DNA of 64,000 nt, from positions 992,001 to 1,056,000 of the forward strand of contig CM049986.1 in NCBI GenBank assembly GCA_016630955.3. Reading direction: 5' to 3'. Source of the DNA: Didymella arachidicola (taxonomy: Eukaryota > Ascomycota > Dothideomycetes > Pleosporales > Didymellaceae). This document shows, one piece after another, positions 32,904-43,802 of the stretch (its first letter is position 1; every line of letters begins with the position of its first letter). The notes under the pieces were generated by a model. It ran no database searches. It was not told the DNA's origin and was given only the letters and a program-made list of their open reading frames with translations. Both the position numbers and the translations under genes were made by a program.

Positions 32904-35183
32904 GTTGACTGGGTCGTTGGTTGGAATGGTGAATGGAGCGAGGTTAGAGTTGGTGGTTACGCGTTGCGTGGGGAATTTCGTCAGGCGCGTTCGCGCGTCA
33001 GCACGTGCAGAACGGTACTCACTTGCGGCAGGTGCTCTCCTGCATCTCTGACAGCCGTGAACTGGAATCCGTTGAGCCATTCACCTAGCTACCCCTCGAC
33101 CCTGACCAGTCTAATGTTCGTTGCAATTGCTTGCAACTGAGAGCGCACAGCATCTTACGAGGAAGGTGCATGCCGCATGTTTGTTACCCACCATCACGTT
33201 TTGGGGGCCAACTTGCTATCGACTGGCTTCTGCTTCTACCGTTCTCTTTCAGTACTGTAGTACGCGTACTAATAATTGTAGGACATCAGTGAACACGTAG
33301 CACAGCTTTTCTGTAGTTGCACCAGCTTCTAGAAGGTACAAACTTCGCTTACAGTAAGTCTCTCAGTATCATCGACTTCTGGAAATGTCTAGCGCAGCTC
33401 GGTCGCGCTTTCATTTGACCGGAGTGGGATTCCCTTGATTGTGTTCTACAGCGCGCAAGTCACTGTACATATCAAGGCTGTTACAACGATCTAGCGGCCA
33501 GAGTATCCCTGATTTATCGACCACGAAGCACCGGATGACAGCGGCATGACAATGCCATTTTATGATTTCCAGATCACAAAACAGGGCAATTGTCAGTTTG
33601 TCGGTCCGTTTTCATCGTGTAGTGTGCTAGTAGGCCACGAGGGCCTTTCAACGGCCCGTTCATATCACCCAAGGACCAAGGACCAAGTCCTTGTGTGAGG
33701 TTCTGGGCAGCTAACAACCTTCGCCTGCAGGAACAAGGCCTTCGGCCGAGAATGATGAGCGCGTCCCAGCGAATGTGCCTTTGGCTCGACTCAACATCAC
33801 AACGAGCCCTTCAAGATGCAGCAGCAAACAATGTCACAGCCGCAGGCCGGGTCATATGCCGGGAACTGCGAGCCAGTGCACCGTAGTAGGCGGCCCTGGT
33901 CAGCATGAATCAATGAGATCTGCAGTTAGCAACGATTAGCCAGTAGCCGATAGTAGCTCGACAAAATAGCGGTCACCTTTATGGAGCCCAACCGGCACGC
34001 GACATGTGGGTCGGTCAATCCCAGCCGGCTACCGATGATTGACCGTCTCATGAACATATTCAGCGTCGAGTCCGCGAACTATCTCTACTATTATCTACCC
34101 GAGGCATAGTAGAGGGACGATTTGCCGCCGTGCAGCAACAGATCTATCTCTTGAATCAGCATGTCGAGTCTATCTTTCTTAGGGCGCCCGCAGATCTCAG
34201 GGTCCAGTTGGTGGATCCGCCTCGTTTTGCGTCAACACGTTTGACGCCCAGCTTGGTCTCAGACCAGCCACAGGCAGGTTTGCGCCTCGAGTATTTCCCA
34301 GTTTTGGTCATGTGGCTCGCAATAGCTGCAAAAGACTCAAAGCGACAGTGTGACCTGGGCATATTGGTAGGTCGAAGCGTAGTGCTGGAGCACGAGAAGT
34401 CGCAGCGCAAGTCACTCTTGTCTCTCCATCTGCCCTAACGGGCTGATGTCGCAATCGAACCGGACAAGACACAGCCTGATTGGACCGACACCTGACGGTG
34501 TGGGCGGAAAAAGTGGTGATGGATTGTCAGGTCCAGGCCCCGGGCCCCGAGACTGAACAGCGCTTCATTCCTTGGAAGCGGAACACTAAACAGCCCTGGA
34601 AATCCCTCCATTCCCCGATCCCTCATGAGAAAGCTCGATCCACTGCTCTTTTACGTCTCAAACCTGAGATCACTGCGTCTGTTTCCGCCCTCCCTCTCCC
34701 TCTCCGCTCAGGCTCCGCCGTTGGCCCGCTCAGCCCTACCGTTGTCATCACGAGCGCCGGTCTCAGGAGAGAGACCTTGTTCGCCGTTAGCGAAACCGCC
34801 AACCCTTACGACATCACCACGCAATTGGCCGCGGCACCAAGTTTAGAAACAAGCAACCGCCTGTTGCTGCAGTCACGCACCGCACGTCTTCGTCCGGCCT
34901 CAGACAGCCGCTGCATTCTTCAGCAGAACTCGGCGAGCGCTGTCCTGAGCGTTGTGGCTGCGCTGTCCCGTTGGTGTTTGTCATCGGTGCGGTGACATCA
35001 TCTCAGGAAATTGCCGTGCTCTTCGAAGGCGCTGCGCAGACCCCCCAGTCCTGCACCCGCACCTGACGCCAACCACACCAACGCCACGGGGATCCATATT
35101 TCATGTACCTATTCCCTACCGCGACCCTGCACTGCCGCTAGAGCCACGCTGCTACGTCGACACACCTTTCAGACTCTCTCGCC
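32904..35183. other. long intergenic region upstream of NSE1 and the tyrosine phosphatase
   Basis: 2.3 kb between divergent start codons. Frames such as 34130-34438 and 34480-34995 show no recognisable motif. A 12-bp palindrome AGTACGCGTACT is at 33259-33270 and a short AAGGACC repeat near 33670. The last 500 bp are rich in C and T, like a long fungal leader. I found no tRNA or transposon. Confidence 0.45.
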
Positions 35184-37854
35184 ATGTCTACGCCTGTGGT
35201 TTCCCCTCGACCACGAGGGACCTCGTACTCCGCACAGCGCCCCGTCAGATCGACGCCCATGACGAAGCCAAGTACCACCCTTCCCAAAACCAACCCAGCA
35301 CCCCTCGCGCCCCGCATGAACGGCGTCGCTAAAACACCGAGTCATATCGTGCAGAGCAACAAGACACCAGGCACGCCGAGTCCTAATTACTTTGGTCTGA
35401 CTGTCAATGGCGACCACTTCTCATCGAGTGCTGCACAGCACATCCGTGGCAACTGGAGTCCGCCGACCTCGAATGTGCGTTCGACCGCCGCCGCCTCGCC
35501 TCAGATGATACCCGTCGAGCAGAACCCCGAGTTCGAGCAGTTCAGGAAAGCGTCAGAGAACGCCAAAGGGTTCGCACTGGGCAACTTCGACTTCGGATCG
35601 TTCTCAGCGGCGGTGCCCACCAAGGGCCCACTGACTGGGTTTTACAAGCCGCCCATGTCTCCGCAGTCGATGAAGGAAACTGCACGACCCACAATTGAGA
35701 ATAATGATGGCAGCAGCGATTCATCGCCCAAGTCGCCCAAACCACGTTCACCCAAACGCATGCTCTCCACAGAATCGCCAATGTTCCCTGACCGCCCGCG
35801 GAGAAATTCGCCCGCATCGTTTGAGGGCTTGGGACGAACAGACGCGATTGCTGAATTCGATGAGATCCGCCCTCCTCGACCCTCACTTCCACCTGCAAGG
35901 TCATCACAACACCAGTCCATGCGTGCAGAGACATTACCAGCCAACATTTACGATGAGAGCAATACAGATGGACCGACAATGGCAACTCCTCAGCACATCT
36001 TAAACATTCTCGAGTCAGCAATCGAAGAAGTGCTCCTGCTCGATCTTCGTGTCTCCACACAATATGCCAAATCTCGCATAGCAGGCGCATTGAGCCTCTG
36101 TATACCTACAACCCTATTGAAAAGAGCATCTTTCAACGTCCAGAAGCTGGCAGAAACGTTCAAGGACGACGCGCAGCGACAAAGATTCGAGAAGTGGAGA
36201 AACAGCAAGCACATCATAGTCTACGACTCCAACTCCGCTCAACTAAAGGATGCCACCACCTGCATCAATACACTGAAGAAGTTTACGAGTGAGGGCTGGA
36301 ACGGCGGCACTTTCATCATCCGTGGTGGGTTCCAGGAGTTCGCACAGAAGTTTCCCAAATGGATCTCGCAAACAAGTTCGCACAGCGCCACCTCGTCTGC
36401 GGGGTCCAAGAGTTCCATGAAACTGGACCTTAGCGGTCCTGCGATCGCGCCCGTCATCGGTGGCTGCCCAATGCCGGCTACACAGAATGCCGCCAACCCT
36501 TTCTTCGGCAACATCCGTCAGAATATGGATCTCATCGGTGGTGTTGGCCAGATGCCTGTAAAGAAACCAGCGGCCATGACCGAATCTGCCAAGGAAGAGG
36601 TTCCTCAGTGGCTGCACAAGGCCGCCGACGACAAGGATGCAGGCAAGCGTGTGTCTGACAAGTTCCTCCACATCGAGAAGAAGGAGCAAAAGCGAATGCA
36701 GGAGGCGCTCTCTGGTAAGGTTGTTTATGGTACCCCTGGACGTCAACAGGATGCTCCCAAGGCCATCACAATCGCTGGAATAGAAAAAGGTTCGAAGAAC
36801 CGATACAACAACATCTGGCCTTACGAGCATTCTCGAGTCAAGCTCGCGGGTTGTGAAGAGGGGTCTTGCGATTACATCAACGCCAATCACGTTCAAGCCG
36901 CTTACTCAAACAAGCGGTACATCGCGACGCAGGGCCCAATCCCCGCTACCTTCAAGGTACATCTCTTACTCACATCATAAATTACGACGGTTACTAACCC
37001 TGGTACAGGACTTTTGGAATGTTGTCTGGCAGCAAGATGTTCGCGTCATCGTCATGCTCACTGCCGAGCAAGAGGGAGGACAAGTCAAGGCACACAACTA
37101 CTGGTCTGACAAGCACTTCGGCAATTTGCACCTGAAGCAGCTTGGAGAGCATCGCGCTTCTCTTGAACCCTCCAGGATTCAAAGCCACAAGGAGCGTTCG
37201 CAATCTCACAGGCCGTCCCTGGGCCAGAGGAAGTCCACTGCCTCGCAGCCGAAGACCTCTTTCTTCCCCGACCCCAACGAAGACGTCACTAAGGCGGCCC
37301 CCGCGTCGGAGAAGCCTTATGTCACCGTGCGCAAGTTCACTCTGTCCAACGATGACGAGCCTTTCGAGCGTATGCGCGAGATTACACAGCTGCAGTACTC
37401 CAACTGGCCTGACTTTGGTGCTCCAGCTCATCCGCAACATTTGCTAGGCCTTATTGAGCAGACTGATGCAGTTGTGCGATCAGTCAATGGCGTCAATTCT
37501 CCGGACAAGCCCGAGCCAGCAAACAGCCGCCCTATCATCGTCCACTGCTCCGCCGGTTGTGGCCGTACTGGCACCTTCTGCACCGTCGACTCTGTCCTCG
37601 ACATGCTCAAGCGACAGAAGCAGGCTCGCCAGGGCAGACAAAGTACGCCAATGGACGTCGACGCCGGGTCTCCCAATCAGCGTGAGAATGGCGAATGGAT
37701 TCGCAAAGAGGACATGGATCTTGTCGAAAAGACGGTCGAAGATTTCCGTCTTCAGCGTTTGAGCATGGTGCAGTCTTTGCGCCAATTTGTGCTCTGCTAC
37801 GAGAGTGTTTTGGAGTGGGTCAACGAGCAGCACCAGCAGTCCAAGGTCGCATAG
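35184..37854 (+). CDS. Pyp1/Pyp2-type protein tyrosine phosphatase with rhodanese-like domain
   Basis: Exons 35184-36956 and 37009-37854 give 872 residues. The first 270 residues are Ser/Pro-rich and disordered. A rhodanese/Cdc25-like domain follows (about 275-400), with LLLDLRVSTQYAKSRIAGALSL; the loop where an active Cys would sit reads VYDSNSAQ, so it should be catalytically dead. The PTP domain (about 510-865) has the substrate loop SRYNNIWPYEHSRVKL-type block (here KNRYNNIWPYEHSRVKL), the WPD loop WPDFGAP (about 723) and the signature HCSAGCGRTG with the nucleophile near residue 771. This layout matches S. pombe Pyp1/Pyp2 and yeast Ptp2/Ptp3, which switch off stress MAP kinases. Confidence 0.9.
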
Positions 37855-38558
37855 GTCTTTCATCACATCTGCTTGAATAGTACGACGGGACCATAAGATT
37901 TATTCCTTTGAGATCCGATCGGAGCAAGTTTACGAGTTACGAATGCACTGGGGGAGTGGAGGCGCGAGGTCAACTTAAGCATTGTTGTTTTGTAACTTTC
38001 GCGTCGGCACGACAGAAGGGACCATCGGGTGGCGTTGCATTGCTTGGGTTCAGGTTCAGTATATATTGCATAGGGAATGGCATGGTATGGATGGGACAGG
38101 AATTTGGTATACGAGCGAGTTGAGTTGCTAGACCAATCAAGACGTATTCTCAAATCGATGTGAGCAAATGTATACTCCTTCCTTACGTGCACGGCATGTG
38201 TGGTGGTCTGCATGCTCACGCGCATGATGATCTCGATTATCGCCCTAAATACTGCTCAACGATAGACACAATTTTTCAGCCTTGCGACCTCGGCATGCTT
38301 TTGTCACCCTTGCTGATACTGTGATACCTCACCAGGCGAGCAAGACGCAAGATATTCCACCTATTGGTACTGATAATCTACCTGCCAGCCATTTCTGTAA
38401 GTAAGATTGAGGCGGGCAGGTGTCACCCGTCATGATGCCAACGTGCTCGGTAAGGATGTGTGGCACCCCTCACCTAAGTTGATAAGAACAGCCTGATGCC
38501 CAGTGTTCAGTCATGCTGTCCATAAATCTTTGAGCACTCACCTGTGCCTCTGAACATC
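37855..38558. other. intergenic region, no gene recognised
   Basis: 0.7 kb between the phosphatase and the next plus-strand gene. It must hold the terminator of the first and promoter of the second. No distinct element seen. Confidence 0.5.
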
Positions 38559-41062
38559 ATGCCAACACGCTATGACGCTCTACAGGCCACCGAGGATCCG
38601 AGTGATTTCACGCGATCACATGAAGACCCCAGTAGTCACGCTGCGAGCGAGAGCTCAATCAGCTCTGCACAGCGGCAAAACGGGAAAGATGCTCGAGAGT
38701 CCGTGCCTTTAACCAAAAAGCCCAAGGCGCCTCTTGGACGATTGGCCATGGTAGTTTACAATCGATCTATTCATTGCGCATGCGAATCTAACAATATCAC
38801 ACAGACAAGGCGAAGGATTGGGCAAATACCTAGCACTCTGCTGGTGCTTAGCGTCTTTGGGACCGCGGCCTTTATCGCATACATCACATTCCTCTGGTTC
38901 TCAGTGGGTCAGACTTGGATGGATATTGCGCTGTCTGGCTGGACCACCAGATCAATCGCAATCGCCGCTGTCGTGCTTCGAACATCGACTACTGTGCAGG
39001 TTGGTATTGCGTCGTCTATGCTTGCTGCTATCGCACTCGAGAGCGAGGCCGGCATTCCGCTGCCAGATCTGGCACCAATCTCTCTGATGCGGGCTTCTTC
39101 TACTGCACCATACGCATTGCTCGCATACCCCAGGTTAGGACATAAGGCCCTCCTTGCATGTGCGGCTCTTATCGCAATCACCGCCACGTGCCTTCAGTTC
39201 ACTTCAACTATCTTGCTGGCTGACGTGGAAGCCGGCTTCATACCAAGGTGAGCCCAAGCTAGCAATCGCTCGAATGGCCCAAAAGTCAGGAGTATATTAA
39301 TTATCGATCCAGAACTCTTAGAAATTACACATATGTCTTCCCTGATGTTCCATATAGGGGAAGTTTGCAATCTTTTTGGCGAAGCTCTCCACGCCCGTGG
39401 CCCATATTCGCAGAATCTACCAAGAACAATACTGCTGACGGGTCACTAGGCTATTCAGATACCGGCTACACGATGAGGGCGCTCCTACCAATCAGTGACA
39501 CTCAGTCCCGATCCTTGCTCCATACCTATCAAGGCCCAGCCCCCGTCATTGATGCACGCACGATTTGTTTCAGACCGAATATCACAAATACGCGTGTGCA
39601 AGTCAACACCACCTTCGACTATAAGGTCCGAGGTAACATCACCGTCCCAAGCGACCTGCTACCGACTCTTCTGGCAGAAACCCCTCTAGCGAGCTTCAAG
39701 TCAAGTGGATTCGCGTGTGAGCCGTCATGGAATTTCCTGAGGGATGACAAGCATGAGAAAGTTGGAGCTCATACCTCAGTCTGGGATCTTACTATTTGCG
39801 ATATCGGTCCGGCAGCTCAGGCGAAGATCATCACTGACTTCTACGGAGTTAACTTTTCTAGCTCAACGACGCCCTTCCTTCTGATAAACTATACTGGATA
39901 CGTCGACCAACAAGCAGAAGATCGGACAAAGTTTTCGCCATCCGAACTTGCCAACTTCAATGACACGACTGCCGGAGTACATTATCACAATCGGCATGAG
40001 TGGGTAGATCTCATGCAAGACACTCAGACTTTGGACTGGTCAAATGGCAACAACTTCTCGCAAACGAAACTAAGCTTCAGCGTCTGTGTTCCGGTGTTTC
40101 ACGCCTATCTGTTCAACATATCTGTCATTTCTCAGGGGCCTCTGGAAGAGCCAACATACTACTACGATCCAGAACGAAGTGCATTTCGTTATGACCGTAT
40201 ACGAAAGCAGCTCCTCAGTTCATCGAGCCTTTCCCTCGCAGAGCGGAACGTATGGTCTCTGGAACCACGATCCTGGCTCCTCGATACAAACGGCACCGAC
40301 CAGGACTATCCTTTCGGCACAATTTACAGCATGATTACTTTGACCGGCCCAGATCAGATACTTTCGCCTGACCAAGAGCAACCGGCAATACATCCCAAGG
40401 ACGACATCGCAGCCTATCCAGCCCAAACGGACATCAACTTGCTAGGCCTTGGCCTGGAGATTCTGCAAGAAGGCGCGACGCCAGCGCAAGCGATGCAAAG
40501 CATGCTGATGAGCGTGGTTCTTGCTGACTACCAACAGTACGTCTTCACTGAAGTCCCCAACACAACTAGAACAAACGACACTACGGTTACCCTGCGCAGC
40601 GATTTCGTCTCCGCCCAGGTCCCAGGGGGGAACGGACAGCCTGCAACGAACCCTGCTGGAGCGACGCGATCGTATATTATAGTCATGGTGGCTACGGCTG
40701 TACACAGCATCACTGTGTTTGCCATCATCGTGCTGTTCATCAGAAGTACGTTGACCGGTCTTGGGGCTGTGTACGCAGCTGATATGAGCACAGACACTAA
40801 ACACACCCTTTTGTGGGAAAGCTGGCATGTAGTTAGCCAGAGTATCAGCGTAGTCAGCGCGCCGTATGTCAGGCAAGATAGCCCGGCCACCGACTCCGAG
40901 GTTAAGACGCAGATGAGGAGTGATGGCGTTTCTAGCCGGGCTGTTGCCGTGGGACTGGATGACGGCGGCGTCGGGGCTGTGCGTGTGCATGACACGGACA
41001 CTCAGGGTGATGTTCCATTGCAGACACACAGACCTGAGAGGGAGCGGGGGGATATGCAGTGA
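38559..41062 (+). CDS. unknown fungal multi-pass membrane protein with a glycosylated external domain
   Basis: Exons 38559-38750, 38805-39247 and 39322-41062 give 791 residues. The first intron is a multiple of three without a stop, but it has clean GT-AG borders, so it is probably removed. Residues about 1-80 are polar. Hydrophobic segments lie near residues 80-105, 115-145 and 185-215, followed by about 450 residues carrying many N-x-S/T sites and a few Cys, as expected outside the cell. A last membrane helix (SYIIVMVATAVHSITVFAII) leads into a short cytosolic tail. I know this layout only as hypothetical fungal membrane proteins; no function is suggested. Confidence 0.78.
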
Positions 41063-41523
41063 TGATAGATATCGCCAAAGACTTTGGTTTCCGAGCTCGT
41101 ATTGGTGCTTGTAGGAATGTGCTGGAGCACACTCTCCAGGGAACGAGGTTCGCACCGTGCAGAGAGCTTGTGAGATCAAGCCAGCTACACACGGCCCTGT
41201 GCTAACTTGCCCGTCCACAGACTCTATCCGGGCTCGATCGAATTCCCAGAAATCCACACACCCAACCCACCTTCCAAGGCACAGTTTCGATTCAAACAGC
41301 AAACTTTCGCTGCCTCCCTCAAATAATGTTTAAACACTGAAAAACAGAGTACAATACTGACAAACAAGTGATTGCTGGGTATATAAGCTATAAAAGCTTT
41401 TTGCTAAGGACACTTGAGTCACTGACCCTGCATAAACGAGACGCTCCTGCCATTACTCATCCCCCGCTCCGTGTACCTCAACCTGTACTAAAGCCCGTCT
41501 TTCCAAGCCCGAGTATCAAGCAT
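41063..41523. other. intergenic region between convergent genes
   Basis: 460 bp holding the two 3' regions. An AT-rich part near 41330-41400 includes TATATAAG and TATAAAAG, which are not upstream of any gene seen here. Confidence 0.5.
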
Positions 41524-42871
41524 CTATGCTTTGAACTGCATTCCCTCACCGACCTCTGCAAGCTTACCCTGCGCACCGCCGTACTCTGCAGGGATGCCCT
41601 GGCCCAGCTCTGTAGCAAGCTGGTTGCCGTAGCTCAAAATGGTGAATTTCTTGACCGTTTCCTTTGCGATGAAGAGCTTTGTTGCGTTGAACAACCAGCC
41701 CATGACGACGGGGACGTTGACGAAGAACTTGCGCGACAGGGTCTCTGGGTAGTAGCGGCCGAGGACTTCGATGGTTTTCTTGGTGGCGGCCTTGACGAGC
41801 GGGTCTTGCCGCAGGAACGAGACTTGCAGGTAGTCGTGGACCTGGAAGCCCTGGTAGGGATCTGGGCCTTGGCCGTAGTTGGGGATGGGCTGTGTGGCGT
41901 GGGAGAGGTTGAGCTTTTGGATGGACTTTTCCATTAGGCCGACGCGCCAGCGCAGGAATCTGCGGGTCTTGTTAGTGGGTGTTGTAAAAAAAAATTTGAA
42001 GTCTGACGTACGCCTCGAGATCGCCAAAGGTGGCCTTGTTGTCCTTGACGGCACCGTAGATGTTGAAGGTGACAATGTCCTTCTTGTTCTCGCTCTCTGG
42101 CACGCCGTCGACCTCGATGATGTAGCCGAGACCGTCGAACTTGGTCTTGTCAAAGGCCTCGCCTGCGGCCTTGGTAGGGTCGAACTCCTTCCTCCACTTC
42201 AGCGTCTCGAGCAGCTGCTGCTTGGCCTTGTCGAGGTCATTTGCGTTGGCGCGCAGGAACTTTTGCAGGATGAGCTTAGTGTGGAACTCGTCGGACTTGG
42301 TGAGTGTGACGCCGTAGACCTCGTTGTGGGCCGCCTCTTCGGTGAGCTTCTCGAAGGCGTCATAGAACTGGGTCAAGGGGTGGTCGGCGGCGGTCTCGGG
42401 CCAGGAAGAGGCACCAGTGGCAGCAGGGGCAGAAGCAACAGGGGCAGCATGGGCAGATTCGTTGGAGACGACGGCACCGGTGGCATCGGTGGTGACGCCA
42501 GGCGCAGAGCCTGCAGCGCCTGCAGCAGTGCCGCTGTCGCCGACGGTTGGGACGGTGCTGGGACCTGTGGTGGTGACGGGCACCTGGTCCGAGGCTTCCT
42601 GTGAGGCTTCGGTGGGCAAGCTCTCGACGGCGACGGCAGGCTGGGGAGCGACGATGGGCATTGGGTCCAGCGGCTTCTTCTCGTCGAGATTGAGGCCAGC
42701 GGCGTCCTTGGCGAGCTCATCGACGTCCTTCTTCTCAGTGCTGGTCTCGAGGCCCTTCTCCTCGACCTCGGTGGACTGGGCAGCGACGGGCTCGGTCTGC
42801 TTCTCGGTGGCATCGCCCGCCGGGGCACCGGCGGCCTGCGACGGGGCTTCTGGCTTGACGTTCTCTGCCAT
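41524..42871 (-). CDS. SFH5: Sec14-type phosphatidylinositol transfer protein
   Basis: Exons 42012-42871 and 41524-41959 give 431 residues. Residues about 1-160 are an Ala/Pro/Glu/Thr-rich disordered extension. The CRAL-TRIO N-helices follow (HTKLILQKFLRANANDLDKAKQQLLETLKWRKEFDP), then the lipid-binding domain with YIIEVDGVPESENKKDIVTFNIYG, the splice at DLEA-FLRWRVGLMEKSI, and DYLQVSFLRQDPLVKAATKKTIEVLGRYYPETLSRKFFVNVP. These match Sfh5, which exchanges phosphatidylinositol at the ER/plasma membrane and in fungi can bind heme. The long N-terminal extension is variable among relatives. Confidence 0.9.
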
Positions 42872-43199
42872 GGCGGGCTATTGAATGGGTGTGTGAGATA
42901 GGCTGCGTATGGCGGTTGTTGTCAGGTTGCGTGATGTCGCTGCGAAGTGTTTCATAGCTGTCGGTGACAGCAACAGTAGCGCCGATCACCCAGGCGCGCT
43001 ACCAGACACCCATGCGCGTTGTCACGTGCAGTCATTATCTCAGGAAGCCGACTCGGAAAGTATGGAAGTAGTCTTGCATATCCTAAAGAATCTTAAAAGC
43101 ACCGTACTTTTACGACAGTAGAGCTTAGCTAGCGTGCTAGTGGCCAGCCGCGCACCTGCCCTAATTAGTTTAACGTCTGCCTACGATTAAAGCAGGGTC
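42872..43199. other. intergenic region upstream of SFH5
   Basis: About 330 bp; SFH5 promoter on the minus strand. No gene visible. The right-hand part is AT-richer and runs into the phosphotransferase fragment. Confidence 0.5.
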
Positions 43200-43220
43200 C
43201 TATGTAAATGTGCTCTCCCT
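43190..43220. repeat. 31-bp imperfect direct repeat, copy A
   Basis: Matches 43660-43690 at 26 of 31 positions, same orientation, 470 bp apart. On the minus strand this copy reads RESTFT-stop-DPA and covers the stop codon of the phosphotransferase fragment. Copy B reads GESSFTWDPA. Confidence 0.7.
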
Positions 43221-43589
43221 AGTGTAAGAGTCAGGCACAAAGAGGACGTGAAAAGAGTCGTCCGGAATATTGTTGGAGAAAACGGCGTATACACAGGTGT
43301 GGTACCAGCGAACTGCCCAACCGAAGCCATGCGACGCCCAGTCGTCCGCATACACCTCGAGATAAAACGCTTCAACGAACTCCCGATGATACGGGTACCA
43401 CCCTGCCATCTCCCAGTCAAGTATTGCTGCTACACGACCATCCTTGACGACCATGTTATCAGGTCGTAGATCGCCATGAGTGAAGACAGTTGCATGCACA
43501 ACATTGTCATTGATGTTGATCTGTAGTCGTGACCCTCGGCCGGTATTGAGAATAGCGGAGCTGGAGATGGTCACTTTTGGTGAAGGCAA
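43200..43589 (-). pseudogene. aminoglycoside/choline-kinase-like phosphotransferase (APH) fragment
   Basis: A 129-codon frame that contains only the C-lobe of an APH-family kinase: the catalytic loop HGDLRPDNMVV and the metal-binding ILDWEMAGWYP followed by HREFVEAFY. The N-terminal lobe that should bind ATP is absent; upstream in this frame a TAG appears within 60 bp. The stop TAG at 43200 stands where the related copy B has TGG (Trp), a G-to-A change in a CpA/TpG context. I take it as a decayed fragment. It could alternatively be the last exon of a gene whose upstream exons I cannot see, but the divergent gene at 43803 leaves little room. Confidence 0.65.
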
Positions 43590-43659
43590 TTGAATAGCGA
43601 TGTTTGTAGGGAATGCAAGGGGACGTCGACGCTAGCCCAATCGGTGGTGTCTGCGACTG

Positions 43660-43690
43660 AAGCAGGGTCCCATGTGAAGCTGCTCTCCCC
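43660..43690. repeat. 31-bp imperfect direct repeat, copy B
   Basis: Partner of 43190-43220. It lies 113 bp upstream of the TMEM135-like start codon and therefore in that gene's leader. Confidence 0.7.
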
Positions 43691-43802
43691 CCAGCCGAGG
43701 TTCCACAGCGGGCGAGGATCCCCAGCTTTCCTCCGGTGGCTCCTCGACAACAACAACAACAACAGTCGGACGTCCCGCAAACAATGGTCTTTGCCTCTCG
43801 AC

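Noticed and set aside
32904..33080. longer N-terminus for NSE1
   Set aside because: The upstream frame is open but adds Arg-rich sequence unlike the family start; the ATG at 32903 fits better.
33695..34995. several short frames in the long gap before the phosphatase
   Set aside because: None has a recognisable motif or clear splice partners; probably leader and promoter.
41879..42884. plus-strand frames of 155-241 codons
   Set aside because: Antisense to SFH5, whose Ala/Pro/Thr-rich N-terminus produces open complementary frames.
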